A model generated the notes under the pieces. That model was not told where the DNA came from, searched no databases, and saw nothing but the letters and a program-made list of their open reading frames with translations. From Sphingobium aromaticiconvertens (GTDB taxonomy: Bacteria; Pseudomonadota; Alphaproteobacteria; Sphingomonadales; Sphingomonadaceae), in assembly GCF_037154075.1 (NCBI RefSeq), contig NZ_JBANRJ010000001.1:862001-926000 (forward strand): DNA of 64,000 bases, given 5' to 3'. The position numbers were made by a program, and so were the translations under genes. This document shows, piece by piece, positions 34,497-42,480 of this stretch (within the stretch, counting starts at the first letter, position 1; each line of letters begins with the position of its first letter).

Positions 34497-34511
34497 ATAC
34501 GCTGGACGTAT
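34497..34511. promoter_or_regulatory. LysR-type operator, ATACG-N5-CGTAT palindrome
   Basis: A perfect inverted repeat ATACG-ctgga-CGTAT with T-N11-A spacing (T34498, A34510), the consensus LysR box, ends 1 bp before the start codon of the LysR gene. It lies in the 111-bp region shared with the divergent CGSC operon. The position would let the regulator repress itself while activating the operon (inference). Confidence 0.75.
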
Positions 34512-34512
34512 C

Positions 34513-35406
34513 ATGCTGGAATTACGCACCCTCCGTCATATGCTGGCCCTCGCGCGGCGCCTCAACTATGCGCGGGCCGCCGAGGAGTTGGGCATAACCC
34601 AACCCACGTTGACCCGATCCATCCAGGCTCTGGAGCGCCAGCTTGGCGTTCGCCTCTTCGATCGCGACCGCAGCGGCGTGAACCTGACACCCCAGGGCCA
34701 GATGATCGCGGACCGGGCGAGCTTCCTGATTGCTGACGCAGACGATCTGGAGCGCCAGTCGCAACTCAGCGCGCAGGGAGAGGTTGGCCGCATCCGCTTC
34801 GGCATGGCGCCCATGCCTGCGCGGGCGCTGCTTTCCCGGCTATTGACGGATCGGCTGAACGTCGCGCCGGAGGTTGCGAATGAGGTGGTCGTGCGCGACG
34901 TGGAGGCGCTGTGGGGGCTGCTCCTCGCGGGGGAGATCGAGTTCTTCGTGAGCCAGGATGGCGTGATCCACGATGTGACGCAGGCGCGTGTCGAACTGCT
35001 GGGACATTTTCCACTAAGCCTGATCGTTCGCGCGAGGCATCCCTTGCTCTTGGAGGATGGAATGGAGGGGCGCTTTCCTGTCCTGCGGTCCAGTTGGGCG
35101 GGATTGCCACTCTCCGCAGCAATACAGGATCATATTTACGGTTCGCCCAATGTGGTTGAGGATTTTGGGGCATTGGTTGCAACAGCGGCAGCGACCGATG
35201 CGATATGGTTCACCTCCACCTATGCCGTTGCGGAAGAGATGAATGAGGGAATCCTGGTCGAGCTTCCCCATCAGCACCCCCAGCATGTGAAGGTGGTGAT
35301 GTACACATTGGCTCGCCGGTCCCCGTCGCCCTTATCTCAGGCGCTGAAGAAAGTCCTGCGGCATCATATCCGTCTCATGGAAGGGGTCGACGGTTCCAGC
35401 GCCTAG
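34513..35406 (+). CDS. LysR family transcriptional regulator
   Basis: 297 aa. Winged helix-turn-helix at residues 1-60 (RHMLALARRLNYARAAEELGITQPTLTRSIQALERQLGVRLFDRDRSG), linker helix, then a two-lobed substrate-binding domain starting at GRIRFGMAPMPA. It probably senses a small organic acid and controls the divergent CGSC operon through the palindrome just before its start. A strong bidirectional terminator follows at 35414-35449. Confidence 0.93.
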   Translation: MLELRTLRHMLALARRLNYARAAEELGITQPTLTRSIQALERQLGVRLFDRDRSGVNLTPQGQMIADRASFLIADADDLERQSQLSAQGEVGRIRFGMAPMPARALLSRLLTDRLNVAPEVANEVVVRDVEALWGLLLAGEIEFFVSQDGVIHDVTQARVELLGHFPLSLIVRARHPLLLEDGMEGRFPVLRSSWAGLPLSAAIQDHIYGSPNVVEDFGALVATAAATDAIWFTSTYAVAEEMNEGILVELPHQHPQHVKVVMYTLARRSPSPLSQALKKVLRHHIRLMEGVDGSSA

Positions 35407-35413
35407 TGACGTA

Positions 35414-35449
35414 AAAGAAGGCCCGACAATTTCTCGCCGGGCCTTCTTT
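35414..35449. terminator. Bidirectional intrinsic terminator
   Basis: A perfect 12-bp stem AAAGAAGGCCCG / CGGGCCTTCTTT with a 12-nt loop and A/T-rich flanks, between the convergent LysR and amidohydrolase genes. Confidence 0.9.
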
Positions 35450-35469
35450 CATGTGCGTTGCCGTTCGGC

Positions 35470-36324
35470 TCAGAGGGGCAGGTTGTAGAGCTTGCAGGCG
35501 TTATCCTGGAGGACCTTCTTCTTGGTGGCGAAGTCATAGCCGCCCAGCGTGTCGATGACATGCGCCTGGACGCCGGGATAGAGCGAGGTGGGATGCGGGA
35601 AGTCGGTTTCGAACATCACATTGTCGACGCCGATCGTCTCCAGCAACTGCTTGGGACCGACCTTCTCGAACCAGTAGGTCACCCAGAAATGGTCGCGGAA
35701 ATATTCCCATGGCCGCTTGTGGAGCAGATGCGCCTTGCTGGGCAGCATTTCGTTGAACTGATGCTCCAGCGCCTCGACCGCGAAGGGCACCCAGCCCATG
35801 CCGCTTTCAATGAGGCCGATCTTGAGCCTGGGATGCTGGTCGAGCCGGCCCGACACCATCCAGTTGCCCAGCGTCGCGGCATTGCCGATCGAGAACATCG
35901 TCGCCACCACTGACAGCGTCTGTTCAAAGCCAAAGCCATCCCAGGTCAGCGTGTTGGGGTCGATCGCCGCATTGAGGTGGAAGTTGAGCGGCATGCCAGT
36001 CGCTTCACACATTTCCAGGAACGGGGTCCAGTAATCGCTCAGGAAGCTGGGCACGCCGACGCGCTCGGGCGTGTCGGGCAGGACAAAGCCCTTGAGGCCC
36101 ATGTCATGGCAACGGCGGGCTTCCTTCTCCAACTCGGCCTGATCCCAGAAGGGCAGATGGGCCATGTTGAAGATGCGGTTGCCCGACACCTGCTGATATT
36201 CGGCGGAGGCGTCATTGTAGATCTGGATGATCGCAAGGGCGAGGGCGGGATCGCCCAGCGACATCAGCGATCCGGCCTGGGTGACGCCCGAATTCTGGAA
36301 GCCGATCTGGGCATGCATACCCAT
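35470..36324 (-). pseudogene. Amidohydrolase (PF04909 type), 5' end deleted
   Basis: 284 aa remain. The metal-hydrolase C-terminal two thirds is present: PLNFHLNAAIDPN, GRLDQHPRLKIGLIESGMGWVPFAVEALEHQF, VMFETDFPHPTSLYPG and DNACKLYNLPL. Relatives are 370-400 aa and begin with a metal-binding DxH motif, which is absent here. The first recognisable residues, MGMHAQIGFQNSGVTQAGS, are an internal stretch of normal family members. The frame stays open further upstream into AraC sequence without a start codon. The remainder could still be transcribed but lacks part of the active site. This family includes gamma-resorcylate decarboxylase-like enzymes of aromatic degradation. Confidence 0.8.
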
Positions 36325-36330
36325 ATCGTC

Positions 36331-36513
36331 AGTTGGGAGGATTATCGGCGCCGGGCGCGGCTGCTCAAAGCTGCCGCCCTGCTCAGCGAAGGCCGAATGC
36401 CGATCGGCAATGTCGCGGCCGAGGTCGGTTTTGAAAGCCAGAGCGCCTTTTCGCGGGCGTTCAAGGAACTGACCGGACGCAGCCCGCGCGACTTCAAGAC
36501 CAGCATCGCCTGA
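36331..36513 (+). pseudogene. AraC family regulator, C-terminal HTH remnant
   Basis: About 60 residues remain: YRRRARLLKAAALLSEG, then the second helix-turn-helix MPIGNVAAEVGFESQSAFSRAFKELTG and the closing RSPRDF that marks AraC proteins. The effector domain and the first HTH are gone. The fragment is joined head-to-head to the 5'-truncated amidohydrolase gene within about 6-20 bp, so one deletion probably removed both gene starts and their shared promoter region. Confidence 0.85.
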
Positions 36514-36516
36514 TCC

Positions 36517-38541
36517 TCATGCATCGACCAGATGGCGCGCCCGCATCAGGGCGCTGGCATCGGGGGCGTTGCCGCGAAAGGCGGTGAAGGACTCCATCGG
36601 ATCGCGACTGTCGCCGGTGCTGAGTATTTCCGACCGGAAGCGGGCGGCGAGGGCGGGATCGAAAATGTCGCCGCTCGCCACAAAGGCCTCGAATGCATCG
36701 GCGTCCAGCGCCTCCGACCAGACATAGCTATAATAAGCGCTGGCATAGCCGCCGTCGAAGATATGGGTGAAATAGGGGATCTGGTGGCGCAGGCCGATTT
36801 CGGGCGGCATGCCGAGCCGGGCCAGTTCCCCCTCGACAAAGGCGCGCGGATTGGTGGCGGCCTCGGGCGCGCGATGCATGGCGAGATCGACCAGGGCGCA
36901 ACTGATCAGTTCCACCGTGGCGAAACCCTGGCCATAGGCTTCGGCGTTGCGGATGGCCGCGATCAGATCGTCGGGCACGCCGAAGCCGGAGAGCACGGGC
37001 GCGCTGACGATCCAGTTTTCCATGAACTTGCTGGGAAATTCCACAAAGTCGCGGGCCACCGACGTACCCGACTGGCTGGGATAGGTGACGCGGGAGAGGA
37101 GACCGTGCAGCGCATGGCCAAATTCGTGGAACAGGGTGCGCGCTTCGTCGATTGACAGGCGGGTGGCGGCTCTGTCAGGGGGCGGAGCGGGCGCGAAATT
37201 AGCGACCAGATAGACGATCGGGCGGACGTCGCCGTCCATCTGCTCCTGCACGCGCAGGCTGCCCATCCAGGCGCCGCCATGTTTTTCGGGGCGGGAAAGA
37301 TAGTCGGTGAAGAGCAGGCCGATAGGGATGCCGCTGCCGTCGCTCACCTCCCATGCCGAAACGTCGGGATGATAGCCTGCAATGTCTTCGCGGCGGGTGA
37401 AGCGCAGGTCGTAGAGCCGGGCCGCTGTGTCGAAGGCGGCCTGCCGCACGGCGTCCAGCCGCAAATGTTGCGCGACTGCCATGCCGTCGAGGGCGAAACG
37501 AGTCCGGCGCACCTTTTCAGCATAGAAGCGCCAGTCCCAGGCGGCGAGGACGAAGCCGCCACCTTCCGCGTCGATCAGCGCCTGCAACTCGGCGGCTTCC
37601 TCCGCCGCGCGGCGCTTGCCCGGCTCCCATAGCTCTTCGAGCAGCGCCTGCGCTGCGTCCGGGGTGCGCGCCATGCTGTCTTCCAGCGCATAATGGGCAT
37701 GGTCGGCATAGCCGAGTAAGGCAGCGCGCTCCTGTCGCAGCGCCAGCGTTTCGGCGATGATCGGCCAATTGTCGTGCGCGCCGCCGTCGCAGCGAGCAGT
37801 GAAGGCGCGCCATAGCGTTTCGCGCAGGTCGCGCCGGTCCGAAAAGGCCAGGAAGCTTTCATAATCCGTGCGGTCGAGCGTGATATGATAGCGGCCCGGA
37901 GCGTCCTTCGCCTGCGCGCGAGCGGCGGCGGCGTTACATAGCGAGGGGGGCAGGCCGGTCAGGTCATCCGGTCCCAGGTCCATCGCCCAATCGGCGGTGG
38001 CGGCAAGCACATTATGGCCGAACGCGACCGATAGCGCTGAGAGCCGCGCGTCGATCTGCGCGAAGCGGGCCTTCGCATCGGGGGTGAGCGCCGATCCGCC
38101 GCGGAGGAAGGCGGTGTGACTGGATTCGACCAGGCGGATTTGTTCGGGCGAAAGCTTGGCCTCATGCCGTGTCTCATGGACGGCGGCAACGCGGGCGGCC
38201 AGCGCGCTATCATGGCTGATGGCGGTCGAATGGGCGCTCATCAGGGCAGAAACTTCTGCCTCTATCGCGCGAATGGCCGGGGTCGACTGAGCAGAGGAGA
38301 GTGTCCAGAACAAGCGGCGCACGCGGGCCAATGGCTCGCCCGAACGCTCCAGCGCAGCGATCACATTGTCGAAGGTTGCAACCTCCCTTCGCGTTGCAAT
38401 CGCGGTGATTTCACTGCGATGCAAAGCCATTGCAGTGTGAAAGGCGGGGAGGAAATCCTCTGCCCGCACGGCTGCGAACGGGGGCGCGCCCAACGGACCG
38501 TCCCAGGGTTGCAGCAGAGGATTGGGGGCCGTGTCAGTCAA
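36517..38541 (-). CDS. M3 family metallopeptidase (Dcp-like peptidyl-dipeptidase)
   Basis: 674 aa. The zinc site is HEFGHALHGLLSRV (HExxH) with EFPSKFMENW downstream giving the third ligand Glu. N-terminal NPLLQPWDGPLGAPPFAAVRAEDFLPAF and the helix-rich middle are typical of oligopeptidase A/Dcp. It has no signal peptide, so it is probably cytoplasmic. The start appears to be TTG at 38541, overlapping the end of the transglutaminase gene by 8 bp; the in-frame ATG at 38595 lies inside that gene and is less likely. Confidence 0.9.
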   Translation of the reverse strand: MTDTAPNPLLQPWDGPLGAPPFAAVRAEDFLPAFHTAMALHRSEITAIATRREVATFDNVIAALERSGEPLARVRRLFWTLSSAQSTPAIRAIEAEVSALMSAHSTAISHDSALAARVAAVHETRHEAKLSPEQIRLVESSHTAFLRGGSALTPDAKARFAQIDARLSALSVAFGHNVLAATADWAMDLGPDDLTGLPPSLCNAAAARAQAKDAPGRYHITLDRTDYESFLAFSDRRDLRETLWRAFTARCDGGAHDNWPIIAETLALRQERAALLGYADHAHYALEDSMARTPDAAQALLEELWEPGKRRAAEEAAELQALIDAEGGGFVLAAWDWRFYAEKVRRTRFALDGMAVAQHLRLDAVRQAAFDTAARLYDLRFTRREDIAGYHPDVSAWEVSDGSGIPIGLLFTDYLSRPEKHGGAWMGSLRVQEQMDGDVRPIVYLVANFAPAPPPDRAATRLSIDEARTLFHEFGHALHGLLSRVTYPSQSGTSVARDFVEFPSKFMENWIVSAPVLSGFGVPDDLIAAIRNAEAYGQGFATVELISCALVDLAMHRAPEAATNPRAFVEGELARLGMPPEIGLRHQIPYFTHIFDGGYASAYYSYVWSEALDADAFEAFVASGDIFDPALAARFRSEILSTGDSRDPMESFTAFRGNAPDASALMRARHLVDA

Positions 38542-39349
38542 TGCTTTGCACCTCGTCGGTATGGACGTCGAACCGCACCAGATTTGCCGGACCAAAGGCT
38601 GTGGTCAAGGCGACATCGGTAGCGTCGCGTCCGCGCGCCATCAGGATGCGGCCGATGCGCGGCCGGTTGTGGCGCGCATCATGGGTGTACCAGTCGCCGG
38701 CGATATAGACATCGAACCAGGCGCTGAAATCCATCGGTGCGTCCACCGGCGGGATGCCGATGTCGCCCAGATAACCGGTGCAATAGCGCGCTGGAATGTT
38801 CATGCAGCGGCACAGCGTGATGGCAAGATGGGCGAAATCGCGGCACACGCCCTGCCGCTCCTGATAGGCGTTCCATGCCGTCTTGTCGCTACGGGCGTGA
38901 TGATAGCCGAACGCGATATGGGTGTGGACGAAGGTGACGATCGCATCCACCCGCTCGCGGGCACAGGTGAGATGGCCAAAGCGCGACCAGGCCACGTCCA
39001 TCAGCCGGTCGGTTTCACAGTAACGACTGCCCAGCAGATAAGGGATGACCTCGTCGGGTAACTCCTCGACGGGCATTTGTGGGCCGCCGGGAGTAGGGCG
39101 ATCGGGTTCGCCGCTATCCTCGATCACGAAGTCGCAGGACAGGGTGACGCCACCCTGCGGGATGGTAAGGCGCGTCGCGACATTCCCGAACCCATCCTCA
39201 AATTGGTAGAGCGGAATATCCGGGTCCGCCATCAACCGCTGGGGCGTCTTGAGATCCTGATGACGGGAGGGGTGGATGCTCAAAAGCGCCATCATCGCGG
39301 TTGGCTGGTCGATTTCAAATCTTATGTCATATCCGCAACGGATCAGCAT
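38534..39349 (-). CDS. Transglutaminase-like cysteine peptidase, family member 1
   Basis: 271 aa. Transglutaminase-like core with the Cys-His-Asp triad visible: catalytic Cys in ERQGVCRDFAHLAITLCRCMNIPARYCTGYL, His and Asp in DWYTHDARHNRPRIGRI. N-terminal MLIRCGYDIRFEIDQPTAMMALLSIHPS is a beta-rich leader domain. Function in bacteria is probably peptide or isopeptide hydrolysis. It is 5 bp downstream of a second transglutaminase-like gene and overlaps the M3 peptidase start by 8 bp, so the three form one transcription unit. Confidence 0.9.
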   Translation of the reverse strand: MLIRCGYDIRFEIDQPTAMMALLSIHPSRHQDLKTPQRLMADPDIPLYQFEDGFGNVATRLTIPQGGVTLSCDFVIEDSGEPDRPTPGGPQMPVEELPDEVIPYLLGSRYCETDRLMDVAWSRFGHLTCARERVDAIVTFVHTHIAFGYHHARSDKTAWNAYQERQGVCRDFAHLAITLCRCMNIPARYCTGYLGDIGIPPVDAPMDFSAWFDVYIAGDWYTHDARHNRPRIGRILMARGRDATDVALTTAFGPANLVRFDVHTDEVQSID

Positions 39350-39354
39350 TGAGA

Positions 39355-40293
39355 TCACTTTCCTGACGGGCCGGCAAGCCGACTGTTGATGGCTCCGTGA
39401 ACGGAGGAAGGATATTGGCTGGAATCGGCGCGATGGACGTCGACGGTGATGTCCATGCCAAGGAAGCTGGCGGGGAAGCCGAACCATGTGCCTGACAGTG
39501 GAAGCGCCTGATAAGCGTCGCGCGCGACCGCGACCCGGATGAGGCCGCGATTGCCGATGATGCCATTGGTCGGATCGAACTCGACCCAGCCCGATCCGGG
39601 CAGGAAGATGCGGACCCAGGCGTGGGTATTGCCGCCGCCGACCACCCCCTCCGACGGGGAAGGGTTATAGACATAGCCCGACACGAAGCGGGCGGCGAAG
39701 CCCAGCGCCCGGACCGCCTCTATCATCAGGACGGCGAAGTCGCGGCAGGTGCCCTGACGCTTCGTCAGCGTTTCCAGGGGAGACTGGGTGCCCTTTTCAT
39801 GGCGCGGCACATAGGTAAAGTCGCGCCGCACGCTGGTGGCCATTTGGGTCAGCATGGGAATCGTCCCTGTCGTCCCGTCGTTCTTGACGAAGGTGCGCGC
39901 CCAATTGTCCAGCACGCGGCCGGGGTCGTGATATTGCCGTTCGATCGACCGGAGCAGGTCGGGCATATCCTCCGATGAATAGGTGAAGGGGAAGAGGCGG
40001 GCATAAGGCTCCACATCGACCTGCCCCTGGCCGAGTGGGGCATGTTCCAGTGTCGCCTCGCTCGTCACGATCAGGCTATCCGTGCGACGGTCGAACACCG
40101 CAACGGCGACCGAATTACCGAACACGTCATGCAGCCAGCGCAACTCGCACGGCTCCGGCGCGATCTCCAGCCGGGCGGACAGCAAATGCTGGTCAAAGGC
40201 TTCCCGAGGCCGCATCATGATGCGATGCTCACCAAGGAACACGGGTTGCCTGTAGCGATAGGTGGTGACGTGATGGATCGTCAGCAACGGCAT
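39355..40293 (-). CDS. Transglutaminase-like cysteine peptidase, family member 2
   Basis: 312 aa. N-terminal domain TIHHVTTYRYRQPVFLGEHRIMMRPRE is characteristic of the bacterial transglutaminase N domain. The core shows Cys in KRQGTCRDFAVLMIEAVRALGFAARFVSGYVYNP, His in NTHAWVRIFLPGSGWVEFDPTNG with its Asp. It is the first gene of the unit and diverges from an N-formylglutamate amidohydrolase-like gene 14 bp away. In other alphaproteobacteria these genes cluster with CP-ATP-grasp and alpha-E proteins; those partners are not seen here. Confidence 0.92.
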   Translation of the reverse strand: MPLLTIHHVTTYRYRQPVFLGEHRIMMRPREAFDQHLLSARLEIAPEPCELRWLHDVFGNSVAVAVFDRRTDSLIVTSEATLEHAPLGQGQVDVEPYARLFPFTYSSEDMPDLLRSIERQYHDPGRVLDNWARTFVKNDGTTGTIPMLTQMATSVRRDFTYVPRHEKGTQSPLETLTKRQGTCRDFAVLMIEAVRALGFAARFVSGYVYNPSPSEGVVGGGNTHAWVRIFLPGSGWVEFDPTNGIIGNRGLIRVAVARDAYQALPLSGTWFGFPASFLGMDITVDVHRADSSQYPSSVHGAINSRLAGPSGK

Positions 40294-40307
40294 GGGGGCA
40301 GATCCTG

Positions 40308-41081
40308 ATGGCCGGGCGCATGACCGACATGCTGCTGGGTCCGGACGATCCGGCGCCTTTCACCCTGCATAACGCGGCGGGCACATCCCCGTTCCTGTTG
40401 ATCGGCGATCATGCGGGCGATGCCATCCCTTCACGGCTTGGCGATCTGGGACTAAGCGCTGGTGATCGGGCGCGGCACATCGCCCTGGACATCGGTGTGC
40501 GGGGGCTAGGCGAGGCGTTGGCGGAAAGGCTGAACGCGGCGTTCCTGCACCAGGCTTATTCGCGGCTTGTCATCGACTGCAACCGCGATCCTGCGAGTGC
40601 GGAGGCCATGCCTGCCCTGTCGGACGGGAGCCGCGTGCCGGGCAATGAAGCGCTGGACGATGACTCTCGCGCGGCCCGGATAGCGGCTATCCATGCACCC
40701 TATCATGCCGCGATCGCCGGGGTAGTCGCGGCGCGGGCGGCGGGAGGGCAGGGGACGATCCTGCTGGCGCTCCACAGTTTTACGCCGGTCATGGCGGGCC
40801 ATGAACGCCCCTGGCATGTCGGTGTCCTGTACTGGCGCGGCGTAACGGATTTTGCCGTTCGGATGATACGCGTGCTTCAGGATCTAGGCGATTGGGTCGT
40901 GGGCGACAATGAACCCTATGTGATGGACGACACCGATTATACGGTGCCAGCCCATGCCTTTGCGCAGGGCCTTGCCTATGCGGAGATCGAAGTGCGGCAG
41001 GATTTGATCGGCACGTCTGACGGACAGCGCCTATGGGCTGACCGGCTGGCCCTTGCCGCTCGGGCTGCGGCGGGAGGGTGA
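40308..41081 (+). CDS. N-formylglutamate amidohydrolase family protein
   Basis: 257 aa. Visible motifs: FLLIGDHAGDAIPSRLGDLGL (His), HIALDIGVRGLGEAL (HxAxD), YSRLVIDCNRDP and LLALHSFTPVM, all typical of the N-formylglutamate amidohydrolase (FGase/HutG-like) fold. Paralogues without a hut operon are common and their substrate is unclear. It is not next to histidine degradation genes; its neighbours are transglutaminases. The first ATG was kept; ATG 40320 is an alternative. Confidence 0.88.
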   Translation: MAGRMTDMLLGPDDPAPFTLHNAAGTSPFLLIGDHAGDAIPSRLGDLGLSAGDRARHIALDIGVRGLGEALAERLNAAFLHQAYSRLVIDCNRDPASAEAMPALSDGSRVPGNEALDDDSRAARIAAIHAPYHAAIAGVVAARAAGGQGTILLALHSFTPVMAGHERPWHVGVLYWRGVTDFAVRMIRVLQDLGDWVVGDNEPYVMDDTDYTVPAHAFAQGLAYAEIEVRQDLIGTSDGQRLWADRLALAARAAAGG

Positions 41082-41091
41082 GGCCGCCTCG

Positions 41092-42480
41092 CTATCCGCC
41101 CAGCGCTTTCACCAGCGACACACTCGCACGCATCCTTTGCGTCTCCACCACCAGCAATGCGCGTTGCGCCTCCAGCGCGTCGGTTTGGGCGGTGACGACC
41201 TCCAGATAGTCGGAAGCGCCGTCATGATAGCGGCTCAGCGCGATCGTGCTGGTCCGGGCGGCAGCTTGGGCTGCGTCCCTCTGGTCGACGGACTGTGACG
41301 CCAGATAGCGGTTGGCGGCAAGGGCGTCCTCGACCTGACGGAAGGCGGTCAGGACGGTTTCACGATAACTGGCCGTCAGTTCCTCATAGTCGGCGCGCGA
41401 TAATTTCACTGAGGCCCGGCGACGGCCCCCATCGAACAGCGTTAATATGGTCGAGAGCGGGCCAAGGCCCCAGAAGCTGTTGGGTGTCGTCAGCAGGTCT
41501 CCATGAGTCGCCTCCCATCCGCCGCCAAGGCCCAATGTGAGCGAAGGGAAGAAGGCCGCCTTCGCCACGCCGATGCGCGCGTTGGCGGCATAGATGCGGC
41601 GCTCTGCCGCAGCGATGTCGGGCCGGCGTTGGAGCAGTTCCGAAGGGGTGCCGGCGGGCAAGGCGGGGGCGGTAAGCGGTTGCACACGCGGAGCGATCGC
41701 AAAGTCGGACGCCACCGCGCCGATGAGGGCTGCGATCTCATGCTCGGTGGCAGCGCGTTCGTTGGCGATGGCAGAAATCTGCGCGCGGGCATTGCCCAGC
41801 ACCGTCCTTGCGCGGTTGACGTCCATGCCGGACGCGATGCCGCCCTGCCGTCGAGTGACAGTCAGGTCATAGGCGCGGGTGAAGGCGGTGACGGTCTGTT
41901 GCAGCAGGGCGGCCTGCGCATCCAGGCCGCGCAGCCGGGCATAGGCGTCCGCGACGGCGGTTTGCAGGCTGAGGCGCGCGGAGGCGAGGTCCGCACCGCT
42001 GGCATCAGCGTCGGCGCGGGCCGCCTTCACGCTGTTGCGGATACGGCCCCACAGGTCGAGTTCATAGTCGAGCGCGCCGCCGACCTGGAAATCATTATAG
42101 GTCTGGGCATTGCCATTGCCGCCGAAGCGATTGCCCGAAACCCGCTGGCGGCTGGCATCGCCCCCGGCGCTGATCTGGGGGTAGAGGTCGGCGCCTTCTA
42201 TCCGCGCGGCGGCGCGTGCCTGATCGTAGCGGGCCAGCGCGGCGGCCAGCGTGGGGCTGGCCTGCTCGGCCCGCGCCTCAAGGTCGTTGAGGACCGGGTC
42301 GTTGAACGTGGTCCACCAGGCGTCGCGCGGGGCGGTGTCGAGGGGTGTTGCGGCGGCCCAGCCCGCGACCTCCCGATAAATTTGCGGAGCGGGGGCGATG
42401 GGCGGCGCATAGGCAGGCGCCATCGAGCAGCCCCCAAGGAGCGCCAGAACGAGAGCCGCGCCCCGGCGGTCAACGCGCAT
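41092..42480 (-). CDS. RND efflux outer-membrane lipoprotein (NodT/OprM type)
   Basis: 462 aa. Lipobox at LLGGCSMAP, then two OEP repeats: the first includes RAAARIEGADLYPQISAGGDASRQRVSG, the second ARIGVAKAAFFPSLTLGLGGGWEATHG. Coiled-coil hairpins (YARLRGLDAQAALLQQTVTAF) form the periplasmic tunnel. It is the third gene of the RND operon and its start lies 11 bp within the end of the adaptor gene. It supplies the outer-membrane exit channel of the tripartite pump. Confidence 0.92.
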   Translation of the reverse strand: MRVDRRGAALVLALLGGCSMAPAYAPPIAPAPQIYREVAGWAAATPLDTAPRDAWWTTFNDPVLNDLEARAEQASPTLAAALARYDQARAAARIEGADLYPQISAGGDASRQRVSGNRFGGNGNAQTYNDFQVGGALDYELDLWGRIRNSVKAARADADASGADLASARLSLQTAVADAYARLRGLDAQAALLQQTVTAFTRAYDLTVTRRQGGIASGMDVNRARTVLGNARAQISAIANERAATEHEIAALIGAVASDFAIAPRVQPLTAPALPAGTPSELLQRRPDIAAAERRIYAANARIGVAKAAFFPSLTLGLGGGWEATHGDLLTTPNSFWGLGPLSTILTLFDGGRRRASVKLSRADYEELTASYRETVLTAFRQVEDALAANRYLASQSVDQRDAAQAAARTSTIALSRYHDGASDYLEVVTAQTDALEAQRALLVVETQRMRASVSLVKALGG

